Shown here piece after piece: positions 46,190 to 55,550 of a stretch of 64,000 bases of DNA. A program made the translations under genes and the position numbers. Source of the stretch: Leptospira selangorensis (GTDB lineage Bacteria > Spirochaetota > Leptospiria > Leptospirales > Leptospiraceae); assembly GCF_004769405.1 (NCBI RefSeq), contig NZ_RQES01000019.1, forward strand, positions 1 through 64,000. The letters run 5' to 3'. Numbering within the stretch: position 1 is the first letter of the stretch; each line of letters starts with the position of its first letter. The notes under the pieces are model-generated. The model had not been told where the DNA came from and did not search any database. It saw only the letters and a program-made list of their open reading frames with translations.

Positions 46190-46876
46190 ATGCTTACAAA
46201 ATTTCAGGCGAAATTATTTTTCCTGGTTGGGACGTTTTTATTCTCCGCAGTTTTCCTGCTTCTCACTTATGATTCTTTAAAATACGTTTATTCTTCTAGT
46301 TCTTCCAAAACTTTAAGTGAAGAAGTGATCCGAGGCAAAGAGCTTTGGGAAAAGAATAATTGTATGGGGTGTCATACGATCTTGGGAGAAGGAGCGTATT
46401 ACGCACCTGAGTTGACCAAGGTTTACGAAAGAAGAGGTCCGGAATGGATCCGTGTTTTCTTAAAGGATCCACAAGCGATGTATCCTGGAGAAAGGAAAAT
46501 GGTTAAATACGATTTTTCCGAATCTCAGATCTCGGATATAATCGCATTTTTAAAATGGAATGGAGAGTTGGATCTGAAAGGATTTCCTCCTAAACCCGAA
46601 TATAAATCCTCCACACAACTCGTAAATGCGGAATCTGCCGCTGTTGTCCAACCCGAAAAGTTTAAACAGATTTGCACCGCTTGCCATTCGGTTGGGGGTG
46701 CTGGAGGGAATGTGGGGCCTGCATTAGATTCTGTAGGGAAAAAATATGATATCGCTTATCTACAAAATTGGCTGAGGGATCCGCAAAAGATCAAGCCGGG
46801 CACTGCTATGCCTAAACTTCCCCTAAGTGATAACGAGATCAAGGATTTGTCCTCTTATCTTTCCCAACTGAAATAA
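46190..46876 (+). CDS. norC: Nitric oxide reductase subunit C with an extra cytochrome c domain
   Basis: 228 residues, against ~150 for usual NorC. An N-terminal membrane anchor (~9-27) and the NorC haem motif NNCMGCHTILGEGAYYAPELTKVY with axial Met in RKMVKYDF are followed by a second c-type domain, CTACHSVGGAGGNVGPALDSVGKKY ... GTAMPKLPLS, with its own CxxCH and Met ligand. It feeds electrons to NorB. Strong ribosome site AAGGAAGAGGG. Start of norCBQD. Confidence 0.92.
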   Translation: MLTKFQAKLFFLVGTFLFSAVFLLLTYDSLKYVYSSSSSKTLSEEVIRGKELWEKNNCMGCHTILGEGAYYAPELTKVYERRGPEWIRVFLKDPQAMYPGERKMVKYDFSESQISDIIAFLKWNGELDLKGFPPKPEYKSSTQLVNAESAAVVQPEKFKQICTACHSVGGAGGNVGPALDSVGKKYDIAYLQNWLRDPQKIKPGTAMPKLPLSDNEIKDLSSYLSQLK

Positions 46877-46907
46877 ACAAATAGGATTAGAATATAATGG
46901 TTTCTTT

Positions 46908-48278
46908 ATGAAATATAAATCTCAAAAAATTGCATACTGGTTTTTTGCTACCTGCATGCTCTTATTGTCCTTGCAAATAGTTTATGGATTCGTGATGGGA
47001 TTTGCGAGAATGGGTTTCGATGTTCTACACGATTGGGTTCCATTCAATGCTGCCAGGGCGACTCATACTAATTTGTTAGTGGTTTGGTTACTCACTGGTT
47101 TTATGGGAGCGGCACATTATATAATTCCTGACGAATCCGACAGAGAGATCTATTCGGAAAAGCTGGCATATATCCAGCTAATTTCCCTGATTTTGGTGGG
47201 AGTTGTTTCTATCATAGGATTCCACCTGAATTTTTGGGAGGGGAGAAAGTTTTTAGAGATCCCTCGTCCTTTGGATTATCTGGTGGTAGTCAACGTCCTA
47301 TTATTCCTTTTTAATATAGGAATGACTGTTTGGAAAGCTAAACGATACACTACAACTTCTCTTGTTCTGTATTTTGGCCTTTTTTCCGCTGCCCTTTTGT
47401 ATCTTCCCGGAATGATCCAATTTAATAGCCAAACGGTGGACTCTTACTTCCGTTGGTGGGTAGTTCATCTTTGGGTAGAAGGTGTTTGGGAATTGATCAT
47501 GGGAGGTATCCTTTCTTTCCTTCTTATCAAACTCACCGGAGTGGACAGAGAAGTTATCGAAAAATGGTTATATGTGATCGTTGGATTAACTTTTTTGTCC
47601 GGGATCTTAGGAACAGGTCACCATTATTATTATATAGGGGTTCCTGAATATTGGAAATGGGTGGGTGGATTTTTCTCCATGTTGGAGCCTCTTGCATTTC
47701 TTGCGATGGCAATGTTTGCAATCTCCATGTATAGAAAAAGTGGAAGGAATCATCCCAATACGATCGCTCTATTCTGGACGATCGGAAGTGCAGTCATGTC
47801 TTTTGTGGGTGCCGGGTTTTTAGGATTTGCTCATACTCTTCCTCAGGTAAACTTATACACTCATGGAACATTGATTACAGCTATGCATGGACACCTAGCA
47901 TTCTGGGGAGCTTATGCAATGATCGTGTTTGCGATCTTAACATATGCGATGCCATTACTTACCGGCAGAAAACTTTGGAATAATCCGACCGGACTATTCG
48001 CATTCTGGGCCTCCAATATCGGAATGTTAGGAATGACTGGAGCTTTTGCAGTGGCGGGTATCGCACAAGTTTACTTAGAAAGAAAATTAGGATTAGACTT
48101 TTTGACGGTTCAAAAAGAGATCCAAGTTCATTTCTTAGGTTTGGTCCTTGCTGCATTCGTTTTCACTTCCGGGATCGTCGCATTCATTATAAACTTCGTA
48201 CGCTTTGGAGCTCCTACAGATGAGGCCTTAGGTGCGGAGCAGGCTTCGGGAGATATTTCTCTTGCCCGTAGATCCTAA
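46908..48278 (+). CDS. norB: Nitric oxide reductase subunit B (cNOR catalytic subunit)
   Basis: 456 residues, ~12 membrane helices, haem-copper oxidase superfamily. Haem/FeB ligands are visible in ATHTNLLVVW, HLWVEGVWELIMGG (the Glu that helps hold FeB), GTGHHYYYIGVPEYWKWVG and MHGHLAFWGAYAM. There is no N-terminal quinol-oxidase extension, so this is a cytochrome-c-dependent cNOR reducing NO to N2O. It starts 31 bp after norC. Confidence 0.94.
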   Translation: MKYKSQKIAYWFFATCMLLLSLQIVYGFVMGFARMGFDVLHDWVPFNAARATHTNLLVVWLLTGFMGAAHYIIPDESDREIYSEKLAYIQLISLILVGVVSIIGFHLNFWEGRKFLEIPRPLDYLVVVNVLLFLFNIGMTVWKAKRYTTTSLVLYFGLFSAALLYLPGMIQFNSQTVDSYFRWWVVHLWVEGVWELIMGGILSFLLIKLTGVDREVIEKWLYVIVGLTFLSGILGTGHHYYYIGVPEYWKWVGGFFSMLEPLAFLAMAMFAISMYRKSGRNHPNTIALFWTIGSAVMSFVGAGFLGFAHTLPQVNLYTHGTLITAMHGHLAFWGAYAMIVFAILTYAMPLLTGRKLWNNPTGLFAFWASNIGMLGMTGAFAVAGIAQVYLERKLGLDFLTVQKEIQVHFLGLVLAAFVFTSGIVAFIINFVRFGAPTDEALGAEQASGDISLARRS

Positions 48279-49083
48279 AAAAGATCATAAAAATGGGACG
48301 TTAGTGCAAGCTGAAGTCCCTTATTATAAGTCGATCGGGCAAGAGATAGAAATATTCGAACACGCTTATAAGAACAAACTTCCCATCTTGCTAAAAGGTC
48401 CTACCGGCTGCGGTAAAACCCGATTTGTAGAATTTATGGCGTCCAAATTAGATCTTCCCATGACAAGTGTATCTTGTCATGAGGAAACTTCCGCTGTGGA
48501 TCTGTTGGGAAGATTTCTGATCCAAGGTTCGGAGACTGTCTGGCAGGATGGGCCATTGACAAGAAGTGTTCGTTCCGGTGGAATATTATATATTGATGAA
48601 ATTGCGGAAGCAAGACCGGATACGATCGTTTCTATCCATCCTTTAACGGACCATAGAAGAGAAATTTTTATAGATAGAAAGAATGAAAATTTGAAAGCCC
48701 CCGATTCTTTCGTACTTGTTGCTTCTTATAATCCAGGTTACCAAAGAGGTTGGAAGGAATTAAAACCTTCTACAAGACAAAGATTTATATCTATTCAATT
48801 CGATTATCCGGATAAGGAGACTGAAAGCGAGATTTTGAGTAAAGAAACCGGAATTTCTTCTTCTGTTTCTTCTAAACTTGTAAAACTTGCGGAGAAGATC
48901 AGGAATCTTACGGAGTTAGGATTATTGGAATCTTGTTCCACAAGATTGCTAGTGGATGCTGCAAAATTGATCTCTACAGGTTTGCCATCTAGATTATCCT
49001 GCGAGGTCGCAATAGTACAACCATTAAGTGATGATCCGGATACGATCCGTTCATTAAAAGATCTAGTCTCTTTGATGATCTGA
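48262..49083 (+). CDS. norQ: NorQ-type MoxR AAA+ ATPase
   Basis: About 273 residues from a TTG at 48262 with GGAG upstream; a GTG at 48232 is also in frame. Both overlap the norB end. Walker A GPTGCGKT, Walker B ILYIDEIAEAR, and the CbbQ/NirQ/NorQ_C end. With NorD it inserts or matures the non-haem iron centre of NorB. Confidence 0.9.
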   Translation: MPVDPKKDHKNGTLVQAEVPYYKSIGQEIEIFEHAYKNKLPILLKGPTGCGKTRFVEFMASKLDLPMTSVSCHEETSAVDLLGRFLIQGSETVWQDGPLTRSVRSGGILYIDEIAEARPDTIVSIHPLTDHRREIFIDRKNENLKAPDSFVLVASYNPGYQRGWKELKPSTRQRFISIQFDYPDKETESEILSKETGISSSVSSKLVKLAEKIRNLTELGLLESCSTRLLVDAAKLISTGLPSRLSCEVAIVQPLSDDPDTIRSLKDLVSLMI

Positions 49084-49084
49084 T

Positions 49085-50863
49085 ATGGGTTGGGAAGAAT
49101 TCGTATTCAAAAAGACATATAATACTGTTAGAGAAATTTTCTCTTCTGAAAAAGATCCATCCTTAAAAGATAAAATAATAAAACTGTCCGATATGAAACC
49201 AAGACTTTCAATTTTAGCAAAGTCTTTAACCGGAGAAAATATAGAAATATTACCTGCCGAAAAAGAAGGAGGATTTCAGGATCAATTCTATTTTTTGCCC
49301 GGGTCCTATTCTAATGGACCGGATTCATTCTCGAATATTCAATTTTATATATTCAGAATACTTTATATTTCAGAACAGAGAAGATTAGGATTTTATTGGA
49401 AAAAGGGAGAGGTAAGGAGCAAGAGTGAATCTATAAAGATCGCAAAGGAAACCTATCCACAGGTTATTGAAAGTATAGAGAAAAATTATCCGGATATAAA
49501 ATCCCTTCTTAGATCTGTAGAGAATGTAGAAAGAGAATTCCAAAGATCAGTGTCAAAAAATAAAAAAACACCTGAGGATCTTTCTTTACTATATGGGATC
49601 TGGATGTCTTCTTCTTCATCTACATTAGAAAGTCGGATCACATCTCAGGAATTGCTCTCTCAAAAAACTGAAAACGATAAGATAGAAACGGAAATAGAAG
49701 GTGTGCCCAGAGAAAGGATCGAAACCATTCAGGCGGATCTAAAATCACAAGAAGATTATACTCTAATGCACCAATTCGAAAAGGTAGAAACCGCAGAAGA
49801 ATTCCAGGGAAATTGGCGTGATTTTGATGGATCCGATACTTTATCGGAACAAGAAGATGCGATCCGGGAGTTAGATCTTAGGCATACGGTTCGTTCTAAT
49901 GAACCTACACATTCCGTTTTTAGGACTGATTTTTTATCCGGACTATTTGCCGGAGAAGTGGAGAATGATCGCTCTCATGAAAAACCGATCTCTTATGACG
50001 AATGGGATTACAAAAAAAGGAAATATAGAAAGGATCATTGTAAGGTATTCCCTAAAAAATTCCCGGATGGAAATCAAGGATTCACCCAAAAAGTTTTCCA
50101 AGAAAATTATAATATACTAAATTCACTTCGATCTAGAATGAATCGATTCTTTAATCTCAAAACTTCTCTAAAAAGACAAACTTACGGAGAAGATTTGGAT
50201 CTGGACGCCGCTCTACAATATTTTTCGGATCTGTCTTGCGGGCAAACTCCAACTGAAAATGTGTATTTGTCCGATAGGAAAAGACTTAGAGAGGTTTCTA
50301 TACTTCTACTTGCCGACATGAGTTTATCCACCGATTCTTATGTGGATAACCAAAAGATCTTGGATGTGGAAAAGGCTTCTTTGGTATTATTCGGGCAGAT
50401 CTGTTCCGAATTTGGAGATCGTTTTAGGATAGATTCATTTTATTCTAATACTAGAAATCATTGTGATTATTCTAATATAAAAAGTTTTGATGAACCTTGG
50501 GAAAGATCCAGAGAGAAGATAGGGCTTATGGAAGCGAAAGGATACACTAGAATTGGACCTGCCATCCGACATTCTCTCTCTTTGATCCAAAACGAAAAAA
50601 GCCAAAAACGTTGGATCCTACTTTTGACGGACGGTAAACCGAATGACTATGATCGTTACGAAGGGAAATACGGAATAGAGGACGTTAAAAAAGCGATCCT
50701 AGAATGCGAAAGATCTAATGTGGGAGTTTTTGCACTTGCAATAGATAAAAGTGCAAAACAGTATCTTCCGGCAATGCTTGGAAAAGAATCCTATAGGATC
50801 TTGCCGAATCCAAAAGAATTACCGGAAGCGCTGACTGATTTTTTTATTAAACTAGTTAGATGA
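49085..50863 (+). CDS. norD: NorD-type von Willebrand factor A protein
   Basis: 592 residues. A charged N-terminal ~370-residue region precedes a C-terminal VWA domain whose MIDAS motif is LLADMSLSTDSY (DxSxS), with TRIGPAIRHSLSLI and LLTDGKPNDYDRYEG. It is the partner of NorQ in cNOR activation. It starts 1 bp after the norQ stop. Confidence 0.9.
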   Translation: MGWEEFVFKKTYNTVREIFSSEKDPSLKDKIIKLSDMKPRLSILAKSLTGENIEILPAEKEGGFQDQFYFLPGSYSNGPDSFSNIQFYIFRILYISEQRRLGFYWKKGEVRSKSESIKIAKETYPQVIESIEKNYPDIKSLLRSVENVEREFQRSVSKNKKTPEDLSLLYGIWMSSSSSTLESRITSQELLSQKTENDKIETEIEGVPRERIETIQADLKSQEDYTLMHQFEKVETAEEFQGNWRDFDGSDTLSEQEDAIRELDLRHTVRSNEPTHSVFRTDFLSGLFAGEVENDRSHEKPISYDEWDYKKRKYRKDHCKVFPKKFPDGNQGFTQKVFQENYNILNSLRSRMNRFFNLKTSLKRQTYGEDLDLDAALQYFSDLSCGQTPTENVYLSDRKRLREVSILLLADMSLSTDSYVDNQKILDVEKASLVLFGQICSEFGDRFRIDSFYSNTRNHCDYSNIKSFDEPWERSREKIGLMEAKGYTRIGPAIRHSLSLIQNEKSQKRWILLLTDGKPNDYDRYEGKYGIEDVKKAILECERSNVGVFALAIDKSAKQYLPAMLGKESYRILPNPKELPEALTDFFIKLVR

Positions 50864-50920
50864 TCCTGAACAGATGATATTATATTACCAAAAATTACTA
50901 TTTTTAGAATGGAGTAAATT

Positions 50921-51388
50921 GTGAAAAAAATTCCCTTAGGATTGATCTCTTTAGTATTATGGGCAATTTCAGCTTCCGTTTTTTTGTATTTTTTCTTATC
51001 TGGAAATGTGTCCGAATCGATAGATGGAAGAGTTGCAATCCATTTGAATTCTCAAGAGAAAAATTTAGTTCTAACGGAAATGAGGGGGCTACTTGCATCC
51101 GTTAACGGGATCGTTTCCGCGTTAGCCGAAGATGATTATAAAAAGGCTGAATTGGCTGCTTCTGCAAGCGGAATGGAAATGGTAAAAAAACTGGAGGACG
51201 AAGAAAAAACGATCCTTCTTAAATTGCCTATCGAATTTAAACAATTAGGATTCGGCACTCATGATCAATTCGATAAGATTGCAGAAGATCTAAGACAAAA
51301 AAAAGACACTAAAAGTATTCTAAAAGAATTAGATAAGCTTACTCAAAATTGTGTTAGATGCCATGCAACGTATAAGATCGCATTTTAG
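50921..51388 (+). CDS. Cytochrome c'-like class II c-type cytochrome
   Basis: 155 residues from a GTG with GGAG 7 bp upstream. An N-terminal signal/anchor (~8-28) precedes an all-helical region of ~120 residues with one haem motif, CVRCHATYK, 7 residues from the end. A single CxxCH at the C-terminus of a four-helix protein is the pattern of cytochrome c', which binds NO. It follows norD by 57 bp. The role as NO buffer is inferred from fold type and position. Confidence 0.72.
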   Translation: MKKIPLGLISLVLWAISASVFLYFFLSGNVSESIDGRVAIHLNSQEKNLVLTEMRGLLASVNGIVSALAEDDYKKAELAASASGMEMVKKLEDEEKTILLKLPIEFKQLGFGTHDQFDKIAEDLRQKKDTKSILKELDKLTQNCVRCHATYKIAF

Positions 51389-51404
51389 GGTTAGGAAAGA
51401 CCAA

Positions 51405-51439
51405 CTAAAACCGGAAGAGGGATAATATTCCGATTTTAG
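51405..51439. terminator. Bidirectional hairpin terminator
   Basis: A 12-bp inverted repeat with one mismatch (CTAAAACCGGAA / TTCCGATTTTAG) and an 11-nt loop between the convergent cytochrome c' and SRPBCC genes. T-rich arms serve both directions. Confidence 0.7.
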
Positions 51440-51460
51440 ATGATCGTCTATATGGAAATC

Positions 51461-51949
51461 TTAGCGAACTGCTTTCATGAGTTCTACTAATTGGTCGAGA
51501 GCTGTGTTCCAACCGTCGTGGAAACCCATCTCTTCATGTTTCTTTTTGGTCTCTTCGTCTTTATGACGAGCAAGAACATGATACTTGGTTCCATTACCAT
51601 GTTTTTCTAATGTAAGTATCGCTGTAAAAAATCCGCCACTTGGAGTAGGTTTAAAACCCGGTTCGAAAATATCGGTGAATACAAGTTTTTCATTTTCTAC
51701 GATATCCAAAAAACAACCGCTGTTCGGGAACTCTTGTCCTTCCGGAGACAACATAGTCGTGCGGAAGATTCCACCCGGCTTAAGATCGATCTCACAATCA
51801 ATAGTTTTCCAAGGGGCAGGGGTAAACCATTTGAGTATATGTTCCGGAGTGGTCCATGCTTTCCAAACCAGTTCTGTAGGAACATCTACGATCCTCTCAA
51901 GAACTAGATCTGTTTTTGGGTCCGGTTGGTAATAATTAGTTTTTGCCAT
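51461..51949 (-). CDS. SRPBCC (AHSA1-like) domain protein
   Basis: 162 residues: [31 protein letters not shown] at the N-terminus, [32 protein letters not shown] and [16 protein letters not shown] at the end. A cytosolic ligand-binding START-like fold. It overlaps its ArsR gene by 14 bp, paralogous in layout to the unit at 35811-36565. Confidence 0.9.
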   Translation of the reverse strand: MAKTNYYQPDPKTDLVLERIVDVPTELVWKAWTTPEHILKWFTPAPWKTIDCEIDLKPGGIFRTTMLSPEGQEFPNSGCFLDIVENEKLVFTDIFEPGFKPTPSGGFFTAILTLEKHGNGTKYHVLARHKDEETKKKHEEMGFHDGWNTALDQLVELMKAVR

Positions 51950-52283
51950 TTTCTTTCTCCTTCATTTCAAGTAAGTAACTGTCCAGTTGGTCGAGCCTTC
52001 TGTCCCAATGTGTGCGTTGTCTAACGAACCAATCTTCTCCGGCCTTCATGGTATCTTGGGTAAGTTTATAAGTTCTTACACGACCCACTTTTTCGGAACG
52101 AACCAGAGAGGAATCTTCCAACACACCTAGATGCTGCATGAGAGATGGAAGGGCCATTTTGAAAGGCTCCGCCAGTTCTCCTACAGTTGCCGGCCCCATG
52201 CTCAAACGTTCTAAAATGGACCTTCTTGTTGGGTCCCCTAGAGCATGAAACATATTATCCAGACTGTTACTATACTTAGGCAC
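51936..52283 (-). CDS. ArsR-family transcriptional regulator (SRPBCC-associated)
   Basis: 115 residues from a GTG at 52283. Winged helix with [51 protein letters not shown]. No metal-site cysteines. The start codon lies in the centre of an inverted repeat and there is no ribosome site, as for the other ArsR-SRPBCC unit. The recognition helix differs (ALPSLMQH versus SLAAASKH), consistent with a different operator. Confidence 0.88.
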   Translation of the reverse strand: MPKYSNSLDNMFHALGDPTRRSILERLSMGPATVGELAEPFKMALPSLMQHLGVLEDSSLVRSEKVGRVRTYKLTQDTMKAGEDWFVRQRTHWDRRLDQLDSYLLEMKEKENGKN

Positions 52284-52330
52284 TTACCTAACTATATCAT
52301 AAGAATAAACTTAGGTAAATACCTAAGTTT
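52276..52330 (-). promoter_or_regulatory. Two operators of the second ArsR-SRPBCC operon
   Basis: A near-perfect 24-bp palindrome (52307-52330; arms AAACTTAGGTAA / ATACCTAAGTTT, 11 of 12 pairs) and a weaker copy TTAGGCACTTACCTAA (52276-52291), centred 35 bp apart. Minus-strand TTTACC and TATAGT with 17-bp spacing fit a promoter whose start would fall at or next to the GTG. Confidence 0.6.
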
Positions 52331-52360
52331 GAAAAATGTGAGAATTTTGGGAAAAAAATG

Positions 52361-52434
52361 GGGGGCGCCCCCGCCTGAAGGCGGTCGGGCTCTCCGCTTC
52401 GGTCGCTTCGCGACCCCGCATCGATCCCTGGCGC
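52361..52434. repeat. GC-rich dispersed intergenic repeat, copy 3
   Basis: Begins with the palindrome GGGGGCGCCCCC, then CGGGCTCTCCGC, a hairpin GGTCGC/GCGACC around TTC, and ATCCCTGGCGC. It shares these blocks in the same order with the copy at 14266-14362. It lies 3' of the DUF1993 gene. Confidence 0.7.
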
Positions 52435-52498
52435 GAGCTGCTTAGATTCACGCAGAGTCGCGAAGGCGCAAAGATCTCTAAATGTAGTAACTTCGACG

Positions 52499-53017
52499 TT
52501 ACGATTTAAAAGGAAAGTCTCCCAAGTAATCCTTTTTCCCCAGTTCGACTCCGTTATGTCTGAGAATATCGTAAGCGGTCACGATATGAAAGAAGAAGTT
52601 CGGGATCATATGATGGAGGGCGTATTCTTTTCCGGTAAGGGATTTTCCTTCCCAACGAGGTAGAGAAATTTTGATATCAGAAGCCTCTTTATAATCTTCC
52701 GGTTTTAGGCCTTTCAAAATACCAACAACTGAATCAATTCTGTCAGTTATTTCAGAAAGAGTTTTTTCCTTATCATCGTGAGATTGGAAATGTTTTCCGG
52801 TTAAGCGGGCCGCTCCTAATTTTGCAGTATCGCAGGCTAACTGGATCTGTCGGATGAAATTGTATTGGTCCGGGGCAAGTCTTGAATTTAATAAAACATC
52901 TATATCGATCTTTTTAGATTCGGCGAAACTTTTGCCCTTATCTATAAATCGTTTTAGGTGTTCTAGGTTTTTGATTACTTGTGTTACTGTGATTTCGTAA
53001 ATCGAAATGTCTGACAT
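52499..53017 (-). CDS. DUF1993 family protein
   Basis: 172 residues, mostly helical, resembling the DinB-like DUF1993 group: ITVTQVIKNLEHLKRFIDKG at the start, ARLAPDQYNFIRQIQLACDTAK-type middle, and YALHHMIPNFFFHIVTAYDILRHNGVELGKKDYLG at the end. Function unknown; a metal-dependent role as in DinB proteins is possible. Confidence 0.83.
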   Translation of the reverse strand: MSDISIYEITVTQVIKNLEHLKRFIDKGKSFAESKKIDIDVLLNSRLAPDQYNFIRQIQLACDTAKLGAARLTGKHFQSHDDKEKTLSEITDRIDSVVGILKGLKPEDYKEASDIKISLPRWEGKSLTGKEYALHHMIPNFFFHIVTAYDILRHNGVELGKKDYLGDFPFKS

Positions 53018-53104
53018 ACTTCCATGGAAAGCTCCGATTAGGATCTATCAAGTCTTTAATCCGCGCAGATTGTTTCAAATTGTATTGGCCTTTGGTATAA
53101 AAGT

Positions 53105-55522
53105 TTAGAAACAATTTGCATCGGATTCTATTGCGCCAATCGAAATAGAACCTGCTCCTGATGGAGTAAATGGGCTTGAGGAATTTGTTCTTGGACTTCC
53201 GTAAAAATCGGTTTGTAAAAAAGGGATCGCAGTAATTGGAAGTGTGATCGTACTTAAATCCACTCCACCATATAAAGAAGAACAAGGAGAATTGGCGGAT
53301 GTTGGAATTCCAAAGGGAAGATTAAAATTCCAGATTTTTTCTATTACGGCTGTATCTACAAACTTAGGATCAGCACCATAACTATTGGAATAATCTCCTA
53401 CTAATTGTCCTGAGATCGGATGAACACAGTCCTCTTGGTTTAATGTACTTCCGCAGAAAATATATTGGTCGAAGCCTATTACGATAGGAACGCTTACAAA
53501 ATAATTATTTCCTCTTACTACGGAAGTCGGCTCAGGAGGACTTCCAAAAATAATCCCGGCACTATTTGCGGAAAGATTTCTGGAAAAAATTTGGTTATTT
53601 AGGATCTTATGAATTCCGAATCCAGCCTGAGTAAATATTCCTACGGAATTTCCGAGAGAAAAATTCTGAGAATTCCCTATATAAATATCGTTATTTATTA
53701 TATTACTTGAATCTACTGCATCTGTAAAAACGATCCCGTATGAATTTTCAGAAACCAAACTAGGATTTAGATATTGATATGCATTGATCTTATTTTCGGA
53801 AACGATTGCTCCTTCAAAAATCCCCGTTTCTATCCAAAGTCCGGCGCTGAATCCTGCAGGTTCTATACTAACCAACCCGTCTAAAATATTTCTGGAAAGT
53901 ATGATAGGTTGTAAAGTGGATCCGGAACCTTCTAACATTACCCCTACGGAATGAGATCTTCCCGAACCTCCTCTTAACCAATTTTCTGTTACTATAACAT
54001 GATCAGATTGATTTATTACTAATCCTGCACGGATCCCAAAACCGTTCGAATTCGTTTCATTCCCAAAAACCATATTTTTAGAGATGATGATCTGTCCTAG
54101 ATTGGTCCTTGAATTCAAAACTTGGATCCCAGTAGAATAATCTCCGATTAGATTCATCTGTATCTGGAACCCACTCACTGAAAGGTTTGTGGTCGCTGAA
54201 CTCAAAGAAGTAGTAGAGATCAAAATTGCGTTACAAAAATTTGAAAAGGAAGTCCCACAACTGGAGAGTGTATCATCTACAATTCTTGTGGGATGAATGT
54301 TTGGATCAGAATCCAGATCCGGAAATCCAGGACTAAAGCCGCCGAATAGGGAAGTATTTCCGCTCAAGAAAATTTGAGAAATAGGAGTGTAACTCCCTTC
54401 AGCCACAAAAACGGAACAGATAGATCCGCTTGAGTCGCATTCTTGGACTCCTTTTTCTATACTTCTACAAAAAGCACTTGGACCGAAACCTGTTCCACAT
54501 CCCGGATCGTCTATTCCGTTAGTTGCATCTACTAAACGAATATTCGAAGAAGTTACAAAATCATAATGGATCGGATTTCCATTTTGGATCGGAAGACTTT
54601 TGGCAGTACAACCTACTAATTCGAAGAATGAATTTCCGGGAGGTCCCCATTTATCCGGAGAATTCGGAGTGATCACAATCGTATCATCATCCGGTGCGGA
54701 AGGATAGGTGACACTAGGTGGATTTCCAAGAGAAGCCACATTGTTTTTTCCCGAAATAGCAATCGGATCGAAACTACAGCTTCCAGGATCTACTCCATGA
54801 AAAGAAAGTCGGATGGAAACTTTACCATTCGGAGTGAGTATCTTGGACTTAGGAAAAATTTCTAAAACCGAAATACAATCTAAGACTAGAGTTAACGCTC
54901 CTCCGGACATGGTTCCGGTTCCGGAACCGTTCGGAATGAAAATGCAGGAATGTCCTGTAGGAATAGAGATAAAACTAACGGAATAATTTGCGGAATCTCC
55001 TACTTTATGTGCGAATGTTTTTGTTCCATCCGCAGTAAAAGTGATTTTGTCGGACATATTCTGTAAAATTAAGGGGGAAGTCCCGGCGATCGAAGGATCC
55101 AGACCGATCACCTTCACGGATAGATCATAAAATATCTTCCCGCAACTGATAAAAATTACGGTTTTAGGATATACAATCGGTCCCTCCGGATTACTGATCT
55201 TACATTCTTGCTGTGCAGACGCGCCTGATATTCCTATTACAGAAACTGAATATTGGTCTCCCATTTTTACCAGAGTAGGGAATGCCTGAGTCCCGTTAGA
55301 AGGAAAATCCAAAGTTTCTCCTAATAGATTAGAGATGCTAAGAGTTCCCGAACTTAAACCTGAAACTTGGACCGAAACTTTGATAGGTGTATTGAATGCA
55401 TCCAGATCCATTTTTAAACTGAAAAGATCTAAAAGTGTGGATGCTTGTGGCGGTTTATAGCAATAAATATTTGATAAAAAGAAAAGAAGAAAAAATAGGA
55501 TCCTGTAAGAATAATATTTCAT
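53105..55522 (-). CDS. Large lipoprotein with a predicted parallel beta-helix
   Basis: 805 residues. Signal ends in SNIYC. The first ~340 residues hold beta-sandwich-like repeats (VQVSGLSSGTLSISNLLGETLDF and VKVIGLDPSIAGTSPLILQNMSDKITF are two copies). The rest carries a DUF1565-type opening (LVDATNGIDDPGCGTGFGP), then many short turns such as IIISKNMVFGN and IVSENKINAYQY, typical of a right-handed parallel beta-helix. It is expected on the cell surface. It follows the next lipoprotein gene by 28 bp, so both are probably one operon. Confidence 0.8.
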   Translation of the reverse strand: MKYYSYRILFFLLFFLSNIYCYKPPQASTLLDLFSLKMDLDAFNTPIKVSVQVSGLSSGTLSISNLLGETLDFPSNGTQAFPTLVKMGDQYSVSVIGISGASAQQECKISNPEGPIVYPKTVIFISCGKIFYDLSVKVIGLDPSIAGTSPLILQNMSDKITFTADGTKTFAHKVGDSANYSVSFISIPTGHSCIFIPNGSGTGTMSGGALTLVLDCISVLEIFPKSKILTPNGKVSIRLSFHGVDPGSCSFDPIAISGKNNVASLGNPPSVTYPSAPDDDTIVITPNSPDKWGPPGNSFFELVGCTAKSLPIQNGNPIHYDFVTSSNIRLVDATNGIDDPGCGTGFGPSAFCRSIEKGVQECDSSGSICSVFVAEGSYTPISQIFLSGNTSLFGGFSPGFPDLDSDPNIHPTRIVDDTLSSCGTSFSNFCNAILISTTSLSSATTNLSVSGFQIQMNLIGDYSTGIQVLNSRTNLGQIIISKNMVFGNETNSNGFGIRAGLVINQSDHVIVTENWLRGGSGRSHSVGVMLEGSGSTLQPIILSRNILDGLVSIEPAGFSAGLWIETGIFEGAIVSENKINAYQYLNPSLVSENSYGIVFTDAVDSSNIINNDIYIGNSQNFSLGNSVGIFTQAGFGIHKILNNQIFSRNLSANSAGIIFGSPPEPTSVVRGNNYFVSVPIVIGFDQYIFCGSTLNQEDCVHPISGQLVGDYSNSYGADPKFVDTAVIEKIWNFNLPFGIPTSANSPCSSLYGGVDLSTITLPITAIPFLQTDFYGSPRTNSSSPFTPSGAGSISIGAIESDANCF

Positions 55523-55550
55523 TTTTCTTAACTAGGATCCTTGCCCAAGT

